Of a stretch of DNA of 51,154 bases, positions 26,040-35,527 are shown in pieces (position 1 is the first letter of the stretch; each line of letters begins with the position of its first letter). The stretch lies in assembly GCA_041941305.1 (NCBI GenBank), contig JBGTQJ010000066.1:1-51154 (forward strand). Direction: 5' to 3'. Position numbers and translations under genes: made by a program. The stretch is from JANSWP01 sp041941305 (lineage in GTDB: Bacteria > Bacteroidota > Bacteroidia > Chitinophagales > Saprospiraceae). The notes beneath the pieces were generated by a model that was not told the DNA's origin, searched no databases, and was given only the letters and a program-made list of their open reading frames with translations.

Positions 26040-26803
26040 CCCTCCAATATCGCCACAACACGTGCTGGGGCAGCTGAAGCTCCTACTATTTTTAGGGGAA
26101 AAACAGCCACTTTAAAACCGAAAGCTGGCAAGGCTTTTAAATTCGTCAATTGCTCAATATGGCAGTATTCTTTTTGCGCTCCCACCAAATGCGCCTGCCA
26201 GAATAGTTCCGAATTATTGGTTCGCTTGGCTTCTTTGATTAAGTATCGTAGTGGTAAATCCCAGCCCCATTGATCAATACCCATCACTTTTACTCCCTGA
26301 TCAATTAACCATTCGGTAGCTGCTGCGCTCATCCCCGTGCCCCGATCCGGAAATGCTTTGGTCCCCATGTATTTGTCGCGGTCAGTTCTGATCAAAACAA
26401 TATTGCCCGGTTTGATTTCAGCTCCTGATTTCGCCAGGTCAGATTGGATATCTGCTATCGTTATCTCCTCATTGTCAGGTTTGTGAGACATGTCCACAAC
26501 AATACCATTTCCATAGCACCATTCCAGTGGTATTTGTTCAATGGTTTTTGCAGGTTCACCATTAACGGTTGGGCTGTAATGCCAGGGTGCATCTATGTGG
26601 GTCGTAGAATGCACCCCCATTTTCTTGATGGTATCATCTGCCCATCCAATAAAGTTTTTAGGAAACAAATTGAAAGGCAGACCCAAAAATCGTATCAACC
26701 ACTTTGCCTTTTTATGGGTTTTGTGTTTGATTTTGACTTTCATAAACCAGGGGTCTCCAGCATTGTATTGGATGGGTTTAGACAGGTCGATGATTGTAGG
26801 CAT
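26036..26803 (-). CDS. Cyclase-family (kynurenine-formamidase-like) metal hydrolase
   Basis: The 255-residue protein contains GVHSTTHIDAPWHY, the HxxTHxDxPxH metal motif of the cyclase family (PF04199). It also has later conserved parts: NIVLIRTDRDKYMG, TEWLIDQGVKVMGIDQWGWDLP, and the typical end KVAVFPLKIVGASAAPARVVAIL. Family members include arylformamidase and isatin hydrolase. Substrate is unknown. The reading frame is complete and the stop coincides with the start of the truncated hydrolase remnant. Confidence 0.85.
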   Translation of the reverse strand: MPTIIDLSKPIQYNAGDPWFMKVKIKHKTHKKAKWLIRFLGLPFNLFPKNFIGWADDTIKKMGVHSTTHIDAPWHYSPTVNGEPAKTIEQIPLEWCYGNGIVVDMSHKPDNEEITIADIQSDLAKSGAEIKPGNIVLIRTDRDKYMGTKAFPDRGTGMSAAATEWLIDQGVKVMGIDQWGWDLPLRYLIKEAKRTNNSELFWQAHLVGAQKEYCHIEQLTNLKALPAFGFKVAVFPLKIVGASAAPARVVAILEG

Positions 26804-26882
26804 GATTGACTGGTTTTGTTTGGGCTTAAAAATAGGAAATGGAGGGGAATTCTGTTAGCGGCGAAATTCATGGTCGCTTTTG

Positions 26883-28598
26883 TCATTTTTTAAGCACAGG
26901 GATTGTAATTGGCTTCCAGTATGCCTCCTTAAAATGAAAATGCAGGTAATAATTTCCAGTTGGTTGCCTGTTTAATATTATGGTTCCTTGCGTAGAGTCA
27001 AAGAAGTGGGTGGATATCGACTGTCCTAAAGCATTTACTATTTTGACTTCCCTAACAGTTTTTTCGGATGAAAAAGAAATTTGGTTGTCTATTGGGTTGG
27101 GATATGTGTCAATTTTGATATCTACATCAGCTTCGATAGTATTATCAACATTTTCATACTGTAATTCGAAAACAAAATAAGCTAAGTTTCCTCTGCTTCC
27201 TTGAGTCTGCTGGAAAGTTTGACCATCCAGCTCCATATCTCCCTGGAAATCGCCTCCAATTAATAACTCATTGTCAACAATGATAGCACCAAAAGGGCGA
27301 ACAATACTATCTTCAATTCCTGCCCCTTCTCCCGCCGAAATATATCTGGATACTCCAAACGAAAGGTCATTATCAGAAAAGGTAGTAACAAAAATATTTA
27401 TAAGCCCTCGAGTAGGGAGTGTTGAATCATCCAAAAACAAAGGCGCAGTGCTATTTCCATAACTTCCAATGAGGACAATATTGCCATTCCCATCAATAGT
27501 CAGTTCACTTGGATAAATGCTTCCAACATAGGTATCATCGATTTTTCTGATATTCAGAAAATCTCCCTCTTCTGATAATATACTTATATATGCATCCCAC
27601 CAATCATTTTGACCGTTAATTATCGTATCTCCAAAATTGCCATATTCCTTGAAGTTTCCAGAAATGAAAATATTTCCATCATCGTTAATTTCCACATCAC
27701 GAATGAAATCAGAATTGGTTGGACCTCCTACATTTTTTGCCCATAGCCAATTGCCATTTTTATCCAAAGCTGCTACAAACCCATCTGTTCCTTCCACATT
27801 CGATAATGTAATATTTGAACCAAAGGAACAATTCTCAGAACATACACCTGAAATACAAATTTTATTTTCACCTAAAGCAAGAGAGTGGCTTTGGGAATTT
27901 CCTTGTTGAGAATGGGCTCCTCTAGCCCAAACAGGATTGCCTGACGTATCGTACTTCGCTACAAAAATGAAACTACCATTATTGCCAAAATTAAGTACAT
28001 CTTGACCTATGGTAATGTTCCCAACACCCAAGGTCCCTGTAATATAGGATGTACCATCGGGCTCCGTTTTTATGTCATGAATAGAAGAAAAAAGATTTGA
28101 GTCTGAAACAATTATTTTTGTCCACAAAAACTCACCATCTTTACTCAACTTGGAAAAGAACAAATTGCCAGATCCTGGTGGACTTGTATAAGTTGAATCT
28201 CCTAATGTCATCGTTGTTGACCAATATCCTCCTACATAAATATTATTAGCTGCATCTACCGAAATTGCTCTGGAGTATACAATAAATCCACCTAATTCTT
28301 TTAACCACAAGACATTTGAAAGAGAATCGTATTTCACAATAAAGCTTCTATTGGGACCAGAAGGATCATGTTCAATGACCATACTGCCAAAATAGACATC
28401 ACTCTGACCAGCCAGTAAACCCGTAGCTAAATAATTGCCCTCAAAATCTTTAATGACTCCATCGCCAGATAAACTGCTATTTTCTCCAGAAGCTGTAAAA
28501 AAATGCTTCAATTTGTATTGGTAAATATCCGTTTGTGCCAAAGAAAAGTTCATTAATGAACCATACATTAAGATGCAAGAAAGAAAGCGCATTTTCAT
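26883..28598 (-). CDS. Secreted SBBP-type repeat protein with T9SS sorting domain
   Basis: The 571-residue protein has a signal peptide (RFLSCILMYGSLMNFSLAQ), then repeats of the form FVAKYDTSGNPVWARGAHS, DGFVAALDKNGNWLWAKNVGG and NIFISGNF, the SBBP/beta-propeller-like type. It ends with a type A T9SS sorting domain: TYPNPIDNQISFSSE, VREVKIVNALGQS and GNYYLHF. It is therefore exported through the outer membrane by the type IX system and displayed or released. Function beyond that is unknown. Two close methionines (M1, M3) are possible starts. Confidence 0.85.
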   Translation of the reverse strand: MKMRFLSCILMYGSLMNFSLAQTDIYQYKLKHFFTASGENSSLSGDGVIKDFEGNYLATGLLAGQSDVYFGSMVIEHDPSGPNRSFIVKYDSLSNVLWLKELGGFIVYSRAISVDAANNIYVGGYWSTTMTLGDSTYTSPPGSGNLFFSKLSKDGEFLWTKIIVSDSNLFSSIHDIKTEPDGTSYITGTLGVGNITIGQDVLNFGNNGSFIFVAKYDTSGNPVWARGAHSQQGNSQSHSLALGENKICISGVCSENCSFGSNITLSNVEGTDGFVAALDKNGNWLWAKNVGGPTNSDFIRDVEINDDGNIFISGNFKEYGNFGDTIINGQNDWWDAYISILSEEGDFLNIRKIDDTYVGSIYPSELTIDGNGNIVLIGSYGNSTAPLFLDDSTLPTRGLINIFVTTFSDNDLSFGVSRYISAGEGAGIEDSIVRPFGAIIVDNELLIGGDFQGDMELDGQTFQQTQGSRGNLAYFVFELQYENVDNTIEADVDIKIDTYPNPIDNQISFSSEKTVREVKIVNALGQSISTHFFDSTQGTIILNRQPTGNYYLHFHFKEAYWKPITIPVLKK

Positions 28599-28772
28599 AG
28601 TAATTAGATTTATTTTAGAAAAATCTCGCTCAAGGTAACAAATTGTTAATCAATTATTATAGTTAATATTATTTTTCATTTGGAGTAGTAAATATGAAAA
28701 CCTATGCCAGCTTCCCTGAAAATTCATCTGGTAAATATTAAATTACCCCAGATGAATCCAAAACTAAAATAG

Positions 28773-31496
28773 ATGTATAAAATAATCATATTTCTTTTTA
28801 CTTGTATTTTGATCAAAGGAGAACTTTATACCCAAAATGAAGCAACTGTCAACTTCCAAATATTCAGTAGTGAAACTCAAAAATTAATGCCCGGCAAACT
28901 CGTCATCATGAAAGATGGTCAAGTATTTGAACATGGGCTGAAAAGTACAAGTACGCTTGCCTGCCGCGACCACACTATTTATTCCTCAAATGGAAAGGGC
29001 ACTTTCAAAATTGAATCAGGTGCCTATGAAATCTGGTTTGGGCGAGGTATGGAATATGCTATCGAAACTCAAATACATCGATTTGAATCGGGAAAAACTT
29101 ATAACCTAAAAGCCATCTTAAAAAAAGAAATCAACACCGATGGCTTTGTCGGAGGAGACATGCATTTACATACCTATACCTTTTCGGGGCATGGGGATGC
29201 AACTGTTGAAGAACGATTGATTTCCTGTGCAGCTGAAGGATTGGATTGGGCAGTATCTACAGATCACAATTATGTGTTGGATTATGCACCCTACCTGGAT
29301 ACTTTGGGTTTGAAGGAGGAAATGGCAACAAGCATCGGCAATGAAGTGAGTACGAGCATTGGACATTTCAATACCTATCCTTTAGAAGCTGGAACCGAAA
29401 AGGCAAATTCTAAAATGGTGGATGGAGCAGCTTTATTTCAACACATTCGTGAAATAGCTCCTGAAAATGTGGTCATTCAGGTGAATCACCCGCGTTGGAT
29501 TGATACGGACTATTTCAATACCAAAGGCTTGGATCCCTATTTTGGAACGACCAAACATCCCGAATGGAGCTGGGATTTTGATGCCATAGAAGTTTTAAAC
29601 GAAACTACCCAATTGGGATGGATACCTGCCCCTGACAATAAATTTTCGGTTATCAAGGATTGGATAAACCTTCAAAATCACAATCAACGGATAACTGCAT
29701 TAGGGAACTCAGATACCCATTCTGTAACCGAAATGCTGGCAGGCGTACCAAGAAATTACATTGTAAGTTCTACAGATGTTCCAACTGAAATTGACGAAAA
29801 TGAAATCGCGCAAAGCATTAAGAATCAAAAGGTTAGCGTTTCTTCCGGCATTTTTGTGAATATGACGGCAAATGGGAAAGGGATTGGAGAAACCATTTCG
29901 CCGGAGAATCAATCCGTTCAATTTCACTTGCAAGTACAAGCTGCTTCCTGGATTTCTTGCCACAAAGTGGATTTTTTGAAGAATGGACAGGTCATTCAAT
30001 CTTTCGATATCCCCAAAACAGAAAAAGCAATCCGCCTTGATACAACGCTCTCGATTTCTGTAGATCGGGATGCCTGGTTTATGACCATTGCATATGGCGA
30101 TGAACCAACACCACCAATTTTACAAATCAAAAAGAAACCCATTGCCCCCAAAGGTTTTACCAATCCCATTTGGGTAGATGCGGAAGGAGATGGGCAAATA
30201 TTTTCCGTCTATGATTTTAGCAGAAAATTGGTGAGAGATGGCATTCCAGATTCTATCAAATTTTGGATGGATAAAATGCCTGAAACCATTCCATATATTT
30301 TTAAGGCTTTATTTGAGCAAAATGATTCCTTTACGATAGAAATAGCGAATTCATTCCTTCAAAAAGCCGATACAGAACAAAAACTGATGCTTTACAGAGA
30401 GCTATCCAAACTGGGAACTCCAGAAGCCGAACTGGTTTTGCAAAAACAAAAAGAAGGATATCTGACACCACTCGAAGAAGTTTCTCTGGAATGGTATTTA
30501 CATTTTCCACTTTCCAATAGCAGAATTGACAATTTTAAGCACAAAAAAAACGAAATACTAGATGAACAGTTATCCTATCTGGAAAGGGAGTTTTTATATG
30601 TTTATGCAGGCTCGGTTAAACGAAAATTGTCTTTATGGCAAGATGAAGCCGAATCAACAAAAGAAGTGTATTTGTCCAAAGATGGCATTCTAAAATTTGT
30701 CTTAAAAAATGATGATGTTAGAGATGGGACTGCTTATTTGAGGCAATCCTTTTTTGCAATGAAAGATACTTTTCTGATCGCTTATCTGCGTACTAATTCA
30801 GAGCAGGTAGTACTAAAAAATGGAGGAAATACCACTCATAAGATTTTCAATAACCTCAATGCCCCAATTGAAGAAAAAGTGATCAAAATTCCGTTAACGA
30901 AAAGATGGAATCATTTACAATTTTGGGTGAATGCAGATGAAACAACTGAATTTTCCTTCCTACCAATTTCCAATAAATTCCTTTTAAAGGATATTGAAAA
31001 CATTGAGGAAAGCAACCATTTAGCGCTTAACAAGTCCATAAAATACCATACTCAATACAGCCCAAAATACCATGGTTTCGGAGAAGCCCTTACAGATGGT
31101 TTGCGCGGAAAAACCAGCCACACCAGCCAGCTTTGGCAAGGTTGGAATGCGTCCAACATGGAAGTGGAAATTGACTTAGGAGCAAAAACTACAATATCTG
31201 GCATCGAGATAGGTCTGCTCTCTAATCACAAATCCTGGATATTTTTCCCTACAAAAGTGGAAGCATACATTTCAAAGAAGGGAAAGAAATTTAAGAAAGC
31301 AACTACTTATGAAATTGCGATTCCAAAGGAAGCCAAACCTGTGGAAATTTTCAACCTCGATTTACCCATTAAATCCAAAAAGAAAGTACGTTTTGTAAAA
31401 GTTATTGCCCATCGCCTGCCGCAAATTCCTGAATGGCATAATGCAGCAGGAAGTGACGGCAGTTGGATTTTTGCAGATGAGTTAGTGGTTTATTGA
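28773..31496 (+). CDS. Exported CehA/McbA-type PHP metallohydrolase with discoidin-like tail
   Basis: The 907-residue protein has a signal peptide (MYKIIIFLFTCILIKG), a PHP-type domain from about residue 125 (GGDMHLHTYTFSGHGDATVEERL, WAVSTDHNYV and TALGNSDTHS, with metal-binding His/Asp), a large middle region, and a C-terminal F5/8C-like domain from about residue 755 (EALTDG, MEVEIDLGAKTTISGIEIGLL, SWIFFPTKVEAYIS). CehA-like PHP proteins hydrolyse phosphoesters or carbamates. The first gene of a co-directional set, its tail resembles that of the protein at 35528-37582. A hairpin repeat follows its stop. Confidence 0.8.
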   Translation: MYKIIIFLFTCILIKGELYTQNEATVNFQIFSSETQKLMPGKLVIMKDGQVFEHGLKSTSTLACRDHTIYSSNGKGTFKIESGAYEIWFGRGMEYAIETQIHRFESGKTYNLKAILKKEINTDGFVGGDMHLHTYTFSGHGDATVEERLISCAAEGLDWAVSTDHNYVLDYAPYLDTLGLKEEMATSIGNEVSTSIGHFNTYPLEAGTEKANSKMVDGAALFQHIREIAPENVVIQVNHPRWIDTDYFNTKGLDPYFGTTKHPEWSWDFDAIEVLNETTQLGWIPAPDNKFSVIKDWINLQNHNQRITALGNSDTHSVTEMLAGVPRNYIVSSTDVPTEIDENEIAQSIKNQKVSVSSGIFVNMTANGKGIGETISPENQSVQFHLQVQAASWISCHKVDFLKNGQVIQSFDIPKTEKAIRLDTTLSISVDRDAWFMTIAYGDEPTPPILQIKKKPIAPKGFTNPIWVDAEGDGQIFSVYDFSRKLVRDGIPDSIKFWMDKMPETIPYIFKALFEQNDSFTIEIANSFLQKADTEQKLMLYRELSKLGTPEAELVLQKQKEGYLTPLEEVSLEWYLHFPLSNSRIDNFKHKKNEILDEQLSYLEREFLYVYAGSVKRKLSLWQDEAESTKEVYLSKDGILKFVLKNDDVRDGTAYLRQSFFAMKDTFLIAYLRTNSEQVVLKNGGNTTHKIFNNLNAPIEEKVIKIPLTKRWNHLQFWVNADETTEFSFLPISNKFLLKDIENIEESNHLALNKSIKYHTQYSPKYHGFGEALTDGLRGKTSHTSQLWQGWNASNMEVEIDLGAKTTISGIEIGLLSNHKSWIFFPTKVEAYISKKGKKFKKATTYEIAIPKEAKPVEIFNLDLPIKSKKKVRFVKVIAHRLPQIPEWHNAAGSDGSWIFADELVVY

Positions 31497-31514
31497 TATT
31501 TTTGTTTCGGGGAT

Positions 31515-31602
31515 TCGGGGTGCGGGGTGCGGGGTGCGGGGTGCGGGGTGTCGGGTAACCGAGGATGCGTGAAATTGGTCCCCTTTTACCCGACACCCCG
31601 CA
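31515..31602 (+). repeat. Heptamer array (GCGGGGT) with inverted tail
   Basis: Six seven-base units run from 31515 to 31556: TCGGGGT, four exact GCGGGGT and GTCGGGT. The last 16 bases of the array (542-557) are repeated inverted at 587-602, so the transcript can fold into a 16-bp stem with a 29-base loop. It lies between the CehA-type gene and the next gene and may act as a terminator or mRNA end. The same architecture recurs near 41.6, 47.4 and 48.4 kb. Confidence 0.8.
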
Positions 31603-31629
31603 TCATGCAAAACAATAACCAAAACTTCT

Positions 31630-33894
31630 GTGCTTATTCCAAGATACATATCCTCATTAATGCTTATTGCTTTCCTTTTCTCCTGTCAAGAGGAAAAACC
31701 ATCCTCCATTTCCTTCAACCAACACATCCGTCCTATTCTCAACAAAAATTGCCTGTCCTGCCATGGAGGAGTTAAAAAACAAGGAGGGTTTAGTTTGCTA
31801 TTTGAAGAAGAAGCATTTGCAAAAACGGATTCCGGGAGCCCTGCTATTATTCGAGGTGACCATCGTAATAGCGAGTTGTACAAAAGGCTGATCGATCATG
31901 ACCCTGACAATCGCATGCCACAAGAAGCACCGGCATTGAATCAAGCAGAAATTGATTTGATTGCTCAATGGATAAACGAAGGTGCGAAGTGGGAAACGCA
32001 CTGGGCATATATTCCACCTGAAGAAAATATTGAAATTCCGAACCTGGAATCCACATGGGTTGTGAATGAAGTTGATCATTTTATTCTGGAAAAAATAATT
32101 GAAAAGGGTTTGGAGCCTTCCTCGGAAGCCTCAAAAGCCACACTGCTCCGGCGTGTGTTTTTGGATCTAATAGGTTTGCCTCCAACACCTGCAGAAGCCA
32201 AACAATTTTTAGAAGACCATTCTCCAAAAGCCTACGAAAATTTGGTTGATCGACTACTTGACTCGCCTCATTTTGGAGAACACTGGGCAGCTATGTGGCT
32301 GGATTTAGCACGCTATGGAGACTCACAAGGATATCAAAAGGATCTCATTCGCCCAAATATTTGGCGGTATCGGGATTGGGTGATCGACGCCTTCAACCGC
32401 GATTTGCCCTTCGATGAATTTACCATCGAACAACTCGCTGGCGATTTACTGGAAAACCACACAGACAATCAACTCCTGGCTACTGCATTTCATAGAAATA
32501 CCAATACCAACGATGAAGGTGGCACAGACAATGAAGAATTTCGGACTTATGCGGTCATGGACAGAGTCAGTACCACTTTTGAAGTTTGGCAGGGTACCAC
32601 CATGGCATGTGTGCAATGTCATTCGCACCCTTACGACCCGTTTAGGCACCGTGAATATTATGAACTATTTGCTTTTTTCAATCAAACTCAGGATGCAGAT
32701 TTTCCGAATGATGCACCAAAAGCATCCTTGCTTTCACCTGGGCAAAAAGCGAAATTAGATGCTTTAAAAACACAGGAAGAGACATCCTTATCAGATACCT
32801 TAATTCAACAAATCAAAAATATTCAACCAGCACCTGTCCCTGTCATGCTGGATTTGGAAGATTCGACAAGAACCTGCCACATTTTTGAAAGGGGCAATTG
32901 GCTCATGAAAGGAGCAGAAGTCCAACCCAATGTCCCCAGGGAATTATCTAAAATGACGAATGAAATGCCGCTCAATCGTTTGGGTTTAGCCAAATGGTTG
33001 GTTCATCCTGATAACCCCCTGACTTCCAGAGTAACCGTTAATCGATTTTGGGCAGCTATTTTTGGAACTGGAATCGTAGCAACCATTGAAGATTTTGGAA
33101 CACAGGGCAGTCCACCCACTCATCCTGAGTTATTGGATTGGTTAAGTGTCCAATTTCAAAAGGATTGGGACTGGAGTGTCAAACAATTACTACGGACCAT
33201 TGTCTTGTCTGCTACCTATCGACAGTCTTCGAATATTTCAGAAGAAGCCCTTTTAATAGATCCCGAAAATCAATGGTTAGCCAGAGTTCCGAGGTTTCGA
33301 TTATCAGCAGAACAAATTCGAGACCAGGCTCTTGTAGTGAGCGGATTGTTCAACCCTAAAGTTTTTGGACCGAGTGTGATGCCTCCTCAACCAGATGGTG
33401 TCTGGAATGTCATCCGCCACGCTGTCAAGTGGGAAACCAGCCAGGATGGAGACCAATACAGACGCGGGCTTTATACTTTTTGGAGAAAGACCAGCCCCTA
33501 CCCTTCCATGATGACTTTTGACAGCCCTAGTCGCGAATTTTGTGTCTCCCGGCGTGTACGAACGAATACACCATTGCAATCCCTCACAATGCTTAATGAT
33601 CCGGTTTTTGTAGAAGCTGCAGAGGCACTTGCTATAAAGATGATGAATTTTGAAACAGAAAACCTGGAAGAGCGATTGGCATATGGATATGAATTGGTTT
33701 TGTTCCGGACACCCGCTGCAGAACAATTGGAGATTTTAAAGAGGTTTTATTCCAAAGCCTTGAAGGTTTATCAAAATGATCCGGAAGCTGTCAACCAATT
33801 GGTTGCTCAGAAAAAATCCAAGGTAGAACTAGCATCTATGATCAATATAGCAAGTGTGTTGCTGAATTTGGAAGAGGTTTTAGTGAAAAACTAG
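31630..33894 (+). CDS. PSD1/DUF1549-DUF1553 cytochrome c lipoprotein
   Basis: The 754-residue protein has an N-terminal lipoprotein signal (SSLMLIAFLFSC), a cytochrome-like haem site CLSCHGG within the PSCyt1 domain (residues 20-120), DUF1549 (from about 145, LRRVFLDLIGLPPTPAEA and DSPHFGEHWAAMWLDLARYGDSQGY), a second CVQCH, and DUF1553 (NRFWAAIFGTGIVATIEDFGTQG, SPSREFCVSRRVRTNTPLQSL). Such proteins are abundant in Planctomycetes, nearly always followed by a DUF1501 gene, as here. Function unproven; linked to breakdown of complex sugars. The start is taken as GTG at 31630; an ATG at 31660 would give a very short signal. Confidence 0.88.
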   Translation: MLIPRYISSLMLIAFLFSCQEEKPSSISFNQHIRPILNKNCLSCHGGVKKQGGFSLLFEEEAFAKTDSGSPAIIRGDHRNSELYKRLIDHDPDNRMPQEAPALNQAEIDLIAQWINEGAKWETHWAYIPPEENIEIPNLESTWVVNEVDHFILEKIIEKGLEPSSEASKATLLRRVFLDLIGLPPTPAEAKQFLEDHSPKAYENLVDRLLDSPHFGEHWAAMWLDLARYGDSQGYQKDLIRPNIWRYRDWVIDAFNRDLPFDEFTIEQLAGDLLENHTDNQLLATAFHRNTNTNDEGGTDNEEFRTYAVMDRVSTTFEVWQGTTMACVQCHSHPYDPFRHREYYELFAFFNQTQDADFPNDAPKASLLSPGQKAKLDALKTQEETSLSDTLIQQIKNIQPAPVPVMLDLEDSTRTCHIFERGNWLMKGAEVQPNVPRELSKMTNEMPLNRLGLAKWLVHPDNPLTSRVTVNRFWAAIFGTGIVATIEDFGTQGSPPTHPELLDWLSVQFQKDWDWSVKQLLRTIVLSATYRQSSNISEEALLIDPENQWLARVPRFRLSAEQIRDQALVVSGLFNPKVFGPSVMPPQPDGVWNVIRHAVKWETSQDGDQYRRGLYTFWRKTSPYPSMMTFDSPSREFCVSRRVRTNTPLQSLTMLNDPVFVEAAEALAIKMMNFETENLEERLAYGYELVLFRTPAAEQLEILKRFYSKALKVYQNDPEAVNQLVAQKKSKVELASMINIASVLLNLEEVLVKN

Positions 33895-33977
33895 CATTTA
33901 AATTTCCAATAAATCATCTTAGATTATGAAATAAATATCCAATGAACATCCACCCGAAGATTTGAAATAAGAAGTCT

Positions 33978-35423
33978 ATGACCGCCTTAGAAGAATACAT
34001 AAAAAAGGAATCGATATACCTCCGCCGCCGCCACTTCCTAAAAACCTGTGGCATCGGACTTGGCACTATGGCTCTTGGTAGCTTGCTGAGTTGCGACGCT
34101 AATCCTCAAAGGCAACTTTCCAAAATCGCACAATTTGCTCCCAAGGCCAAACGCGTCATTTTTTTACATATGGCAGGCGCTCCATCCCAACTAGAATTAT
34201 TCGATTACAAACCAAAATTGTACGAATTGGATGGGCAAGTTTGTCCAGACTCCTTATTGGAAGGTAAACGATTTGCCTTTATCAAAGGGGTACCTAAAAT
34301 GTTGGGTCCTACCGTTTCTTTTGGACAATATGGTCAGTCGGGAGCCTGGGTTTCTGAATTATTTCCCCATTTTCAAAAAGTAGTGGATGAAGTCTGCTTT
34401 TTGAAAGCCGTCCATACCGATGAATTCAATCACGCACCTGCCCAATTGTTTATGCATACGGGGCATTCTCAAAGTGGTCGGCCCAGCATGGGTGCATGGG
34501 TCACTTATGGTTTGGGCTCGGAAAATGAAAATTTACCAGGATTTGTAGTTTTGGTTTCAGGGCAATCTGCGCCCAGTGCAGGCAAAAGTGTCTGGGGCAG
34601 TGGCTTTTTGCCCGCTGAATACCAAGGGGTACAATTTCGTTCCAAAGGCGATCCTGTTTTGTATGTCAATAATCCCAAAGGAGTGTCAAGAGACATTCGC
34701 AGAGAGGCAATTGAAGCCATCTCTGCACTCAATCGTAAAGAATATGAGGAAGTAAGAGATCCCAATATTCTTTCCCGCACCGCTCAATACGAATTGGCAT
34801 TTCGCATGCAAATGACGGTTCCAGAAGCGACCGATATTGCACAGGAATCAGATTCCATTCATCAATTGTATGGGACAGAGCCCGGAACTGTTTCATTTGC
34901 GAACAACTGCCTATTGGCAAGGAGATTAGCAGAAAGAGGAGTCCGCTTCATTCAATTGTTTCATCGAGGTTGGGATTCTCATGGCAGCAATGAATTTGAA
35001 TCACTGGACGGAGGTTTTTTGAAAAGGTGCAAAGAAGTGGATCGCCCTATGACCGCACTCATTTTAGATTTAAAGCAGAGAGGATTGCTAGATGAGACGC
35101 TGGTGATCTGGGGTGGTGAATTTGGCAGAACCCCCATGCAGGAAAACAGAACGGGCACCACCAATCCCTTTTTGGGCAGAGACCACCATGGCGATGCCTT
35201 TACCATGTGGATGGCAGGAGGTGGCATCCAAAAAGGGATGATTTATGGCAAGACGGGGGAACTAGGGTACATTGGAATAGAAGGCAAAGTACATGTACAC
35301 GACCTTCAGGCTACCATATTGCATCAGATGGGCATCAATCACGAAGATTTGACCTATCGTTTTCAGGGGAGGGATTTTCGATTGACGGATGTGCATGGGG
35401 AGGTGATTCAAAGCATCCTGTAA
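33978..35423 (+). CDS. DUF1501 (sulfatase-like) protein
   Basis: The 481-residue protein carries RRRHFLKTCGIGLGTMALGSLLSC, a Tat-like twin-arginine signal ending in a lipobox-like cysteine. DUF1501 hallmarks follow: VIFLHMAGAPSQLELFDYKP, FNHAPAQLFMHTGHSQSGRPSMGAWVTYGLG, FIQLFHRGWDSHGSN, VIWGGEFGRTP and NPFLGRDHHGDAFTMWMAGGGI. These match the alkaline-phosphatase-fold metal residues. The gene follows the PSD1 gene by 83 bases. The pair is a conserved module; export through Tat implies a folded, metal-loaded enzyme. Confidence 0.9.
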   Translation: MTALEEYIKKESIYLRRRHFLKTCGIGLGTMALGSLLSCDANPQRQLSKIAQFAPKAKRVIFLHMAGAPSQLELFDYKPKLYELDGQVCPDSLLEGKRFAFIKGVPKMLGPTVSFGQYGQSGAWVSELFPHFQKVVDEVCFLKAVHTDEFNHAPAQLFMHTGHSQSGRPSMGAWVTYGLGSENENLPGFVVLVSGQSAPSAGKSVWGSGFLPAEYQGVQFRSKGDPVLYVNNPKGVSRDIRREAIEAISALNRKEYEEVRDPNILSRTAQYELAFRMQMTVPEATDIAQESDSIHQLYGTEPGTVSFANNCLLARRLAERGVRFIQLFHRGWDSHGSNEFESLDGGFLKRCKEVDRPMTALILDLKQRGLLDETLVIWGGEFGRTPMQENRTGTTNPFLGRDHHGDAFTMWMAGGGIQKGMIYGKTGELGYIGIEGKVHVHDLQATILHQMGINHEDLTYRFQGRDFRLTDVHGEVIQSIL

Positions 35424-35527
35424 ACGCCTGATTTATTAGGCTGTTTAAAATTCAAATTTAGATTTCAATCGCTCCAAAACAAGTTTCATAAAGTTTTTAC
35501 ATTTGGGAAATCAAAATTGAGGACGGA

